Below, piece by piece: positions 11,084 to 21,446 of a DNA stretch of 64,000 nucleotides. The number at the start of each line of letters is the position of its first letter. Positions within the stretch are counted from its first letter, which is position 1. Position numbers and translations under genes: made by a program. The notes below the pieces were generated by a model. The model had not been told where the DNA came from. It ran no database searches and saw only the letters and a list, made by a program, of their open reading frames with translations. This DNA is from Prinsepia uniflora (Eukaryota > Streptophyta > Magnoliopsida > Rosales > Rosaceae), in the NCBI GenBank assembly GCA_032719365.1, contig CM064867.1, positions 56,856,601 through 56,920,600 on the forward strand, read 5' to 3'.

Positions 11084-13986
11084 TGACACGACCCATCCCA
11101 ATCCCCCCGGGATTACCGTGGAATGTGTCATGCTCCCGTTTGACAAGAGGTGTCAGACAAGGGATAACCTGATGCCACTGCCCAAACGGGGCTTCCAGAG
11201 TGCGCAAGGATCGATAGAGGAGGTGTATGATGTCCCAGTCTCTGCTACAGATAAGACATTTATGCCCTCCATTAAAAACGTATGCATGCCACGAAAACCA
11301 GTAACCAAAACATTTGCTCAACAAGGCATTAGGTCCTTAGCCCAAAATCGCAAACCATAAATCCAACCGAAAAACTATTTCATAGATCCAATAGTTCATA
11401 ATTACCACATTACCATAACCGGCATCCCATATGCCTAGCGTCCCAGACGCCTGATGTCCCAAACGTCATATTTCAAGGTATAACCATAAGCTATGCGTGC
11501 TGTCCGGAGTCTCAATCCCTAGTCCAATCCCCGAACCCAGTCCGGGTACAGCATCCCAGATGCCTAGCGTCCAGACGCTCAACGTCCCAGACGCCCAATC
11601 ATAGCAATCCTGCTCCTGAGTCACTATACGGCCCGGTAGCTCCGCACAATGATCCCTCGCAGGCAGTGCACCGTGATTTCCCCAGTGTCCCAGACACCTG
11701 GAGGAGACCTTAACATATTCTCGTATCAAGATGGTATATGGAAAATAGTTTTATTAAATCATTCCACAACATCTCAATGGGCCCTGCCCAAAATTTCCAT
11801 AAAATATCACAATTCCATTTAGGGTCCCCGACCCGAATTCACGTTTATGAAACTAACTGGGCCTCATGCCCGATTCTGTAAATCACTGGGCCCACGACCC
11901 AAATTCATAAATCAATTGGGCCCCTGGCTCGCTTTCGTAAATAACTGGGCCCCTAGCCCGATTTCGTAACTCAATTGGACTCCAAGTCCGAGGTTTCCAA
12001 AACAATTGGGCCTCATTCTAGAGTTTCTCTTTCCAATTTCAAAACCATTTCATGAAATCATATCCAAGGTCTTAAGTATGGAAAATTAGTGTAAAATCGG
12101 AAAAACCTCGATTTACGTGCTAGCACGTAAATCGCCTCGAAATGCGTGAAACCATATAATTCACAATCATCCAAACCAATATCATAAAATCATATTCATA
12201 ATCCATATAAAACAGTTAGGCATGCATAGAATTTATAAAACCAAAGTCCACTCACAGACCGTTAAACCATGAGCCTCGATAGGCACGCCATCGGCCTTCC
12301 CGGGCCTCGTCACTAACAATGGGACACCCAAACCTGTTCATATCGCAATAGAGGGTTACTAACCTCTTCATTAACCTCCTATTAAAGTCCCGTAATTTTC
12401 CCAAATTTTTAACTATTTTTAAACTTAATTCAAAACCTTCAGATGTCCTGAACAATATCGAAACGGTGTCCGATCGACACGAAACCAATCCTAAAATGTT
12501 CGTTACATTAGATATGACAAAAGCCATGCTGACCTCACCTCGAGATTCATACCCACGCGCCGTCACGCGCCGCCGTGAGTGGCTGCGTGTGAAAGCCACG
12601 CGCCTGCTACAGTGACTGCTACAGTCATCGACTTCGCCCGAATGAATGGTAAACGGGTCTGGTTGCCCGCGACCTGACCCGGCTAGATTTCTCCCAATTC
12701 CAAGTCCTTTCCTTCAATTGATCCATCAGATAGCACCGTTAGAGACCCAATTAAGGTTCTGTAAACCTAATTGAACACATCAAACCTTAAATCCAACATT
12801 TCTTCCAAGATCAAACTCACGGTCATAACATTCGAAACTCACACAAATCATCCCTGTTTTCAAATTAAAAGATACAGAAGCTTCGTATGACCCAAAAAAA
12901 CATTAAACCTTAACCAATTTCGTGAATCCTTACCCATAGGTGCTCGTCCTCAAGCTCTAAATTTTCCAGAAACTAGAACATGTGTTCATGGCCAAACCGT
13001 GATCGATTCCCTTTCCAATCGATACGGTTGATCTCCAAATGGTCCCAGAAGACCATTTCAGTCCTTGGTTTCGTCCAATTCGTCTCACAATTTAAATTAC
13101 GATTTTCCATATAATTTTTCCCAGATTTTCCCGTTTCTGTTTCCCTTGAATTCTCAGTGTTCCTTTGCCCCAAAATGACTCTCACTCGACCCACTCTCAT
13201 TCCCTTTAATTCATCAACCTTCAAAGTAACCCAAAGTATGTCTCAGTCCTCTGTGTAAAGGTTCCCTACACTGACCCAAAACCAATTTAAAATGGTGTCC
13301 ATGTTCTGTGATCTGTTGTCAACCCACATTCATGTGTTTCCACTTCCTCAAAGCTGCCCCAATTCATTCCTTAATGCCACGAGTAGATTAAACAATTTCT
13401 CTGAACCCACAACCATGCTTAAACAAATCTGTGGACAGATTAAACAAGTCATCCACTCAGTTCAACAAGGCTCCACTCACGGCTGTTCAAAATCAACAGC
13501 CAAAATTACCATTTTGCCCTCACTTGGCAAATTACCAAAATGCCCCTCACGTATCAAGACCTGTAACTTGGTCATTCGAACTCTGATTGACGCGTGCCAC
13601 CTGTCTACGGACTCAGGGCATCGACACCTTCCCAACCGTCCTCGGTCCTCGGCCATCGGACCTCCCGATCGAAAAGTCAACATTTGGCCCCTTTTCTACC
13701 AAATTACGAAAATGCCCTTGAACTTCCGAACGCCATAACTTCTTCCTCAAATGTCGGAATCGAACGTGCCACCTGCCTATGAACTCGTGACGTTCCGAAC
13801 TACGTCACGGTCATCGGTCAAAGTCCATTTGACCGCCCAATCAAAAAGTCAACATTTTGCCAACGCCCAGGGGCAAACTGGTCATTTTGTACAATTCGTC
13901 CGACTTTGCTCAACTAATCCCAGATTAGTCATTCTAAATAATAATTGAATAATATTAAATCCCAATACTCGGGACGGGTCGTTACA
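11084..13986 (-). mobile_element. Element B: 3' LTR (2.9 kb)
   Basis: On the - strand it starts TGTAACGACCCG at 13986 and ends GGGTCGTGTCA at 11084. Two related upstream units lie at about 13500-13640 and 13680-13840. GTCCACTCAC at 12246-12255 marks the donor-like site. An array of small palindromes lies at about 11822-12010. Compared with 17490-17600, about 100 bases that include the acceptor-side motif are missing near 11247. The adjacent bases at its left end (ATGCA) may be the target site. Confidence 0.85.
11822..12010 (-). repeat. Array of small palindromes in element B LTR
   Basis: Units include GGGTCCCCGACCC (11822), GGGCCTCATGCCC (11859), GGGCCCCTAGCCC (11947) and GGACTCCAAGTCC (11977), spaced about 30 bases apart. 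Stems are kept although their sequence differs, parallel to the arrays in the other LTRs. Confidence 0.75.
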
Positions 13987-14002
13987 ACCTTCCCCCCTTA
14001 AA
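13987..14002 (-). promoter_or_regulatory. Polypurine tract of element B
   Basis: On the - strand this reads TTAAGGGGGGAAGGT, directly before the LTR start. The motif GGAATTTCGAGGATGAAATT lies just upstream of it, as in element D. Confidence 0.88.
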
Positions 14003-17000
14003 TAATTTCATCCTCGAAATTCCAACTTTTCTTATTCCACATCCACCTCGTGGAAAAACAATTTGGTCTCACAACACGTGTACACTTGTACACCCACTAA
14101 CTGGAACAACATTTGTCTGTACCCAGACATCCCATAACAGTCATACGTCGTAACAAAAACACTCGACCACCTCGAGTGAATTTAATCACCTGATCCGCGT
14201 TAGAATCGCTTAACAATTAAGCTGACTCCCTCAGCTAGACTGTTCCTTTCCATTGCTAATACATCCTTACATCTGCTCCCATTGGGAGTCACCAAATCCC
14301 ACTTGTCAGTCCACGCTGACTCTACCAGCCAAACTGTCACCGCTAAGCTTTACCACCCTAGTAAAGCTCCAACCATCGACTAATCAGTGACAACACCCCA
14401 TACTGCCACTCGCTCAAAGTAGCGTAAGATCAACCACATGATCTCATTTCGCAGGGCAAGCCCAATCCTGCGACATATATTAGTCTCAATGTCCATAGCC
14501 GCCGACTCCGTCAATGAACCATGACGCTGGAAATATCTCGGCGTGATAACATCAGGTAAGGCACCTTGTAGTTACACTGACCACCAACTCACTCATCTTG
14601 AGTGTACGTATACCGTCAACTTACTCAATCAAGTGGTGTAACTGGAACACATTGAATGCCAGCCCAACAGTGATCACACATCTCAATACTAGGGTTCCAC
14701 TAGCCACCCATGGCTAAGAGCACCTGCTCATACAATCACTGAACCCGACAAAATCACTCTGCTCAGCGCACAGTCTCCAATGTCCAGTCCACAATCACAA
14801 CCAAACAAATGATATCGGAACCAAGACGATTACCAACACGTTTAATCACACACCACTAGTACATCCCATGTACCGTCACTAGGCACTACTCAGCCTATCC
14901 AGTATCAATCCTAGTACAACGTACCTTGTACGTACATCTATCCATCAATCCGCCTACAACCACCTAGGTCGTGGCAAAACACGTTCTAATTACTCTAGAG
15001 TCCATCTGTCAGATTTTGTACCAGACAGATCAAAACTCCGACCCAATATCCATTTCCAAATCCGAATCCGAAATCATTATTCCGTAAGCTAGCATTGGGA
15101 TAATCATTCCGCACCCAAATCCGGAAATCCACTTTCGAGCTTCGAAATCGAATCCTGAATCGTCACTCAGAAATTCGATTCCAAAACCTGAAATCTCGTT
15201 CACGTCTACCGAGACGTACCAAAACCGAACCTATCGGTTACCTGCTCAAAACACTCGATTGACTTCATAGGGAAGCAAATCCCAATATCCACACGTCTAA
15301 GGTTGACAAAATCCGACCACTTCGGAAACCTACTCACCCGAGTAACAAACCATATGGGACTCATTTCGAAAAGAGTTTAGTTACTACATCCTCAACTCAA
15401 ACATCCAAGTAAGAGTGATAAACTCTCCTCCTATCTGGATCATCAAAATCACGATCCAGATCCATCAGTACGTCATCCGACAAGTAACATCACGATCCTA
15501 GATCGTCACATTGTCCAAAGTCCACAACATCACAATTCAGATTCACCTAGGATCCACACATGCTCACGTGGCTAACAATCCATCTGAAAACTGATTGTAG
15601 GGTCTTACACCCTATTTGAATCTTTCGTTAAATTCCCTTAGGTGGAATGATGACCTCGATTTCCACCACCAAATCTAGAATTATACACAACTCTTTGTGT
15701 CCAATGACCCAGGGTCAATCATGAGTCCACCAACCAATACACGCTCAACATACTGGTAACAACAATCAATGTCTGCCAGGGCAGAAAATAAGAAGTCAAT
15801 CCCAATGACTTCAGGATACCTACCACCAATGCGGAAACGAGCACTCCTCTCGTCCCACAATCACAACTCACCTCGAAGCTAAGGTTCCAACCGTGTTGGA
15901 AACTGACATGCTCCCAATGAGATGTCAAGTCCAACCACTGGACTGCCCACATTCTCACTTTTACAGGTTCAACACTCGGTTTTCCAAGTTATTCACAATT
16001 ACAAAATTCCACCTCAACACCACCAATGATTTTCCTCGACTTTTCCAATTCCAATAATTTCCTTGTACTTTCTGGGGATATCAGAAATATACAATCTTAC
16101 CAATCTCGGAGTTGACAACAACTCCCCAAATCCACTAATTCTCATGGCATAGGAGACGTCATCCCAAGATTCCTCAAGTCTCAATCATACCTTTTTATCC
16201 ATTCATCACTTGTCATCTCATAACTGTTGGGACTTATCCCAACACGTCACAACCTCCACTGGATCCCGTCCAGTCCATGACTTAATCTTTACCAAATCTC
16301 AAATACCGAACATGTGTCCAGCATGACGGAATCACATCCCAACTCGTGGCTTATCGTCATCACAATCACCGACACCAGCACCAGCTTACAACATCCACAC
16401 TAGCACGCAGTTTGCAAATCTGACAATCCTGGATATTCGTTCATACAGAGCGACGATCCCTTACCTCTACTCGTACCCCACGACTATGGGTACCACCAAT
16501 CTGACAATCCATACATCAAGATAATGAACGTTCCCTGAACGTCCCCTGATCCTCAAGTATTGTAACCACATTAAATACCATCGATAGCCATTCATCTCGA
16601 CACGACGGTCGACCAACAGTCATCACTATCGAGATTGGTATCCATGCATCACACTAATACCCGGTCTAACTCGGGATTCCATATTTTATCTCATAACCGT
16701 ATCCGTAGATCGAATCCCATAATCCTGACTAGACTCCCTAGAGTCATGTACATGGTCATCCACGACCTCAGCCGCTTGTCGCAGCACAAGTTGTCATCCA
16801 CTAGTCACAACTAAGGTTCACCTTTTTAATCAATCATATACTAGGATTACACAATTACACCCTATGGTTCCAACGAACCCCACTGCTCTTTGTAATATAA
16901 TCCACAATCTGTCGACCCCCGCGGTCCTGACATCGTATAGACGTCAAATCCAACCCTACCATCAACTCAATGTGGGTTCCACCACTAAGGTCATCGGCTA

Positions 17001-17319
17001 ACTCCGATGTACCAACATCCCTCACCCTAGAAATCACCACTAGGGTTCACATTTTTAGACCATTACTCAAATGAGGTTCCTCGAACCCCATTGCGCCCAG
17101 CAGTACAACAATCTAACATCACATGACCGAACCGACGGTCCCACATTACCAGTTCATCACAAACAACCCCACTTGGGTCGAATCGCGTTAACGCACAGCG
17201 TATCGGGCCAATCATATTCTATCCACTATCCAAACCCAAAAACTATCTATCAGGTTGATAACGAAACTGCAGCCCAAAAAGAGCAAACCCTCGACCTGCG
17301 TGCACAAAAGAGCAAACCT

Positions 17320-17331
17320 GCTCTGATACCA
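17320..17331 (-). promoter_or_regulatory. Primer binding site of element B (initiator tRNA-Met type)
   Basis: On the - strand this reads exactly TGGTATCAGAGC, the complement of the 3' end of plant initiator tRNA-Met. It is two bases from the LTR end at 17334. Confidence 0.92.
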
Positions 17332-17333
17332 CT

Positions 17334-17910
17334 TGAAACGACCCATCCCAATCCCCCCGGGATTACCGTGGAATATGTCATGCTCCAGTCAAACAAGAGG
17401 TGTCAGACAAGGGATAACCTGATGCCACTGCCCAAACGAGGCTTCCAGAGTGTGCAAGGATCGATGGAGGAGGTGTGTGATGTCCCAGTCTCTGCTACAG
17501 TCGCATCCGGAATCAACCTGAAGGGCATTAAAAACAAAAGCTGTGAGTGGACGAAAATAAATAAGTTTATTAACACATTTCAGAAGACATTTATGCCCTT
17601 GATTAAAAACGTATGCATGCCACGAAAACCAGTAACCAAAACATTTGCTCAACAAGGCATTAGGGCCTTAGCCCAAAACCGCAAACCATAAATCCAACTG
17701 AAAAACCATTTCATAGATCCAATAGTTCATAATTACAACATTACCATAACCGGCATCCCAGATGCCTAGCGTCCAGACGCCTGACGTCCCAGACGTCATA
17801 TTTCACGGTATAACCATAAGCTACGCGTGCTGCCCGGGGTCTCAATCCTGAGTCCAATCCCCGAACCCAGTCCGAGTACAGCATCCCAGATGCCTAGCGT
17901 CCAGACGCTC
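17334..17910 (-). mobile_element. Element B: truncated 5' LTR (3'-end part only)
   Basis: It matches 11084-11580 of the 3' LTR, including the end motif, the GAGTGGAC-containing stretch (17555) and the GCGTCCAGACGC repeats, then breaks at about 17910. The rest of the LTR is missing and a piece of element A's LTR start follows. Unlike the 3' LTR it keeps the acceptor-side segment near 17500-17590. Confidence 0.8.
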
Positions 17911-17986
17911 GATTAGTCCTTAATTAATTCTTGATAATCCATAATTAACCTTAATTAATCTCATAGGTTCGAGACGGGTCCTTACA
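17911..17986 (-). mobile_element. Element A: first 76 bases of its 5' LTR
   Basis: It resembles 5930-6002 closely (CCTTAATTAATTC, GATAATCC, then GACGGGTCCTTACA) and differs from the B LTR start. This is the far end of element A after B inserted. The fusion with 17334-17910 suggests a deletion between B's 5' LTR and the remainder of A's LTR. Confidence 0.72.
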
Positions 17987-18232
17987 CTGCACGTAGGGCC
18001 CAACCTAGCAGATGACCTGGTCCAAAAACCTCCAAATCACGTTCAATTTTCTAATTTCCTTCATCCAGACGAGTCTGTTGAAGTACAATAACAGTTATGT
18101 AACCTCTAAACACAAGGATTGTACCTCCATATCCCAACCCGAAATCAAGGTTTTCGGCCAACTTCCAATTCTTCAATCCACGCCATTCCAAGCCCAATTC
18201 TTCCATGTTTCAACTCAATTTTTGTCACTAGG
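17987..18232. other. Unassigned spacer between elements A and C
   Basis: About 245 bases that match none of the LTR or interior modules I can recognise here. It should be the older DNA into which A and C inserted; its continuation is at 28232. No gene features are seen. Confidence 0.5.
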
Positions 18233-21099
18233 TGACACGACCCACCCCCAATCCCTCGAGATTAAGGGCTAAGTCATGCTCCCTTCTAGCTTACGCGTGA
18301 CACGAAGTCTAAACCGACGTCCAACCTCCATGTAACACGTAAGCCGGACAAGATATTTCCAAAACAAACCGTCCAACAATTTCCGAACTTCCTAGAGTAC
18401 GAAGAAGCTACTGTGGATCTCGTGTGTGATGTCTCCGTCTCTCTAATAATAGCCCGCACCGCATCAACCTGGAGGGTATCAAAAACATAAAAGACTGTGA
18501 GTGGACAAAAATAAAGGATAAGTTTAGAAACCGTTTATAAGAAAAGTACATTGATACCCTCCACGCAAAAACCAATGCATGCATATGAAAACCTTTTCAT
18601 AAAATGCATTCCATATCCAAAACCATCAATGGAAATCGGAATCGTTCTTTTCCTCAAATCCGTAATTCAAATCCAGGGCCTCAGGCCAAAATCATAAATC
18701 ATTTTCAAAGTACGGGAACTCAGCCCAAAACTCATCAAATCCAAATCATCCGGGCCACTGCCCAAAACATCTGAAAACCAGTGAAAAACCAGTGAAAAAC
18801 ATCAACAGGCCTCGGGGGATATCATAACCGAGTCTTTAAACTCAAAACATATACCTAGTCTTTAAACTCAAAACGTTTCAATAGAGGGCCCTCCCCCGTC
18901 AATCAACCGAGTCTTTAAACTCAAAACCAGATCCAGCCGTTTTCTTTTTCCGAGTTTTTAAACCCAAAACCATTTTTCAATCAAGTGAAACCCATAGAAA
19001 ATCCATAACCGAATTCGTAATAATGATTCCGTAATCGGCATCCGGAACCACCATCCCGAACCCAAATCCAGAATTTCTCTTCCAAGTTTTAAAACCGAAT
19101 CAAGAATCATCTTTTCAAAATCCGATTCCAAAACCGAAATCTCGTTTATCGAAATCACATGAACAGGGCTCCAAGCCCGAAATCACTTTCCAAAATCCGT
19201 TACAAATCATGGAAATCAACTTATAGTTCAAATCCCAATATCAAATCATCAAAACCATGATCAAATCGCAATATAAAGCGAAAACTCGTAAAACGTGCAA
19301 AGATATCATTATCTCGAAATACGTGCAAAACCATAAAGCATCAAGAGCATAATCATAAACATAGAAATCACGTATAGAAAACATATATGCATGCATCAGA
19401 AGTTAGAAAGCAAAGTCCACTCACAGACCGTTTACGCCGCTGCCTTGATACGCGTGCACTTACGCCGTTCCCGGCCAATACACTTTCATCAGCTTTCCCG
19501 AACCTATCAAACTCCCATAATAAGGTCAATAACTACTTCACAATGTTCATACTAAAGCCCCGTAATTTTCCCAAATTTTTAGCTATTTTTAAACGAACCC
19601 TAAAACCTTTGGACATCCCCAAACATATCGAGACGATGTCCGATCGAGTCGAACCCAGTCCCAAAATTTTCGTTACATCGATTACATCATTTCACATGTT
19701 GAACACTTCCCCATCAGAGGTACCACGCGCCCTAACGCGCCGCCCAAAGGGCTGCGCATGGGAGCCACGCGCCTTACTGTTCATTGACTTCTTCCTCTCG
19801 CCGACCCGGTCCAGATCGACTCGAACCGGCGCAGGCGGTTCGACTCCATAGTTCCTTTGTTTTCAGTCCATTTTTAATTCTAATTAGTCCTACAGCTTCA
19901 TCTCATCATTATCTACCCATCTACGATGTCAAAATCTAAACTTAAGAACGAGGAGTTACCTTCCCGATCAAGGCCCAAGCCGTCGACTGTTCTTCGTTCA
20001 GTTCCAGTGATTCCGGCCAACTCCAGCCGTGGCTTCAATCCTGATTGCTTGCTAGTAACACCAGCAACCTCATTCAAAAGACCAATTCGATTAACACTTA
20101 TCACAACGGAAACTGCCATTATTGAAACTTAAATGAAGGTTTCTTGGATGGTTCACGTACCGCCCAAGCCTGGCCTCGAAAACAGGCTCAAACAACTCCT
20201 TAAACCTCCATCAACTCTTCCCCAGCCACTACCTCGATCAAAAGCCATGAGAATAGGAGTTATCAGTTTTAATTGCAAAATATAACTTCGCGGGTTTTCA
20301 TACGTTCCTCACCTCAACCGGCTGTCGTGGACCGCCGTGCCACCACCAACTTCTTTCTCTAGTCTAACTCTCTCATTTCCCTTTAGAAAGTATGGGCAAT
20401 AGATGAAAGATTGAAGGAAGTGTCTGAGTGGATCCCCTCACGGTGGCACCTACACTCTGTTTTTTCATCTCTGAAGCCCGTGCACCCATGTTTTAAATGT
20501 TTAGAGACGGTGAGGAGGCTTCCATACCCATCTAGAGGCAGCCAGGAGTACAATTTGTTGTGGGAACAATTCCCAAGAACAGTCGCATATCCAATTGCAA
20601 CAGGGCACAACAAAAAGACCAATTTGCCTTTATCCTTGCAAATTACCATTTTTCCCCTCGCATATTTAGGCTCATAATTAAACTATCCGATGTCCGATGA
20701 CAGGGTGTCGTCTGTCGTTGTACTCAGGGGATCGAAACCTACCTAAAGGTCCTCAAAATACGTGAAAATAACTTATCGTACAAAAAGTCAAGCATTTCCC
20801 CTTTTTCAACTAAATTACCAAAATATCCTTGAACTTCCGAACATCATAACTTTTTCCTCGAATGTCAGAATTGAACGTGCCACCTGTCTATGAACTCGTG
20901 ATGTCCAGAACTACGTCACGGTCATTGGTCAAAGTCCTTATGACTGTCCGAACAAAAGCCAACAATTTTTTGCCCATTCCAGGGGCAAAATCGTCATTTC
21001 GCACCGTCCGTCCGAAAGCACCCAACTAATCACCAATTAACTTTACTAATCTGTCATTAACCACTGATAAAATCCCGATTTCCGGGACGGGTCGTTACA
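18233..21099 (-). mobile_element. Element C: 3' LTR (2.9 kb)
   Basis: On the - strand it starts TGTAACGACCCG at 21099 after a polypurine tract (21101-21118) and ends GGGTCGTGTCA at 18233. It holds GTCCACTCAC at about 19417 and its complement at about 18498, the GAGTCTTTAAACTC palindromes (18830-18930) and the dimeric upstream units. The flanking bases CTAGG (18228-18232) nearly match CTTGG after the far end at 28226, so C is bounded as one insertion. Confidence 0.85.
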
Positions 21100-21446
21100 A
21101 TCCCCCCCCTCCTTTAAAGAATTTCATCCCCCAAATTCCGAATCACATATGTCCACAACTTACTGGGGAAAACTAACTAATCTCACACCGGGTAGGAGCA
21201 CCTGGGTCTCCTACCCGGTGTCCATCACCTGCCAATCCAACTTATCCTGACAGTTCCCAAACTGTCACTCCAACATGGCCAAACGAACCAACTCATCCGA
21301 CTTCCAGTCCATCTGACGATCATCTCATTCTCACGGAGGTGAACACATTCCAACTCATACCTAAGGCACCTTTAACGTCACACCAGCTGACACTCATGGC
21401 TCAACCAACACTAAATACGCCACAATACCCCTGCTACTAGGTCAAC
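21100..21446 (-). mobile_element. Element C interior, part next to the 3' LTR
   Basis: It begins with the polypurine tract and continues at 24283 after the inserted solo LTR. There is no coding motif. The TSD TCAAC of the solo LTR ends this segment. Confidence 0.75.

Larger units (their letters stand above)
13987..17333 (-). mobile_element. Element B interior: 3.3 kb without recognisable coding capacity (LARD-like)
   Basis: It is bounded by a polypurine tract at 13987-14002 and a primer site at 17320-17331. I find no gag or pol motif. It is homologous to the interior of element D: around 16800-16900 (- strand) matches 43898-44010, and 15055-15205 matches 45540-45690. The open frame 17071-17691 on + crosses the LTR boundary and is not a gene. 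The stretch 15055-15205 is also present inside the LTRs of element C and the solo LTR at 22205-22350. Confidence 0.75.

Noticed and set aside
17320..17331. Sequences matching the 3' end of tRNA-Met (also at 9644, 33863, 53960, 58818)
   Set aside because: Only 12-13 bases match and each lies just inside an LTR, so they are primer binding sites and not tRNA genes.
17071..17691. Open frame of 206 codons on +
   Set aside because: It crosses from the interior of element B into its LTR on the opposite strand. The second half recurs at 11079-11360 only because the LTR is repeated.
17987..18232. Possible host exon in the spacer, with continuation at 28227-28491
   Set aside because: No frame is shared across the rejoined spacer, and no splice-site or protein similarity could be recognised.
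19926..20132. Small frame repeated at 27096-27296
   Set aside because: Both are the same part of element C's two LTRs. Repetition reflects the LTR and not gene duplication, and both strands are open.
20411..20677. Frame repeated at 27497-27796
   Set aside because: Again LTR sequence of element C in two copies, with frame differences between copies.
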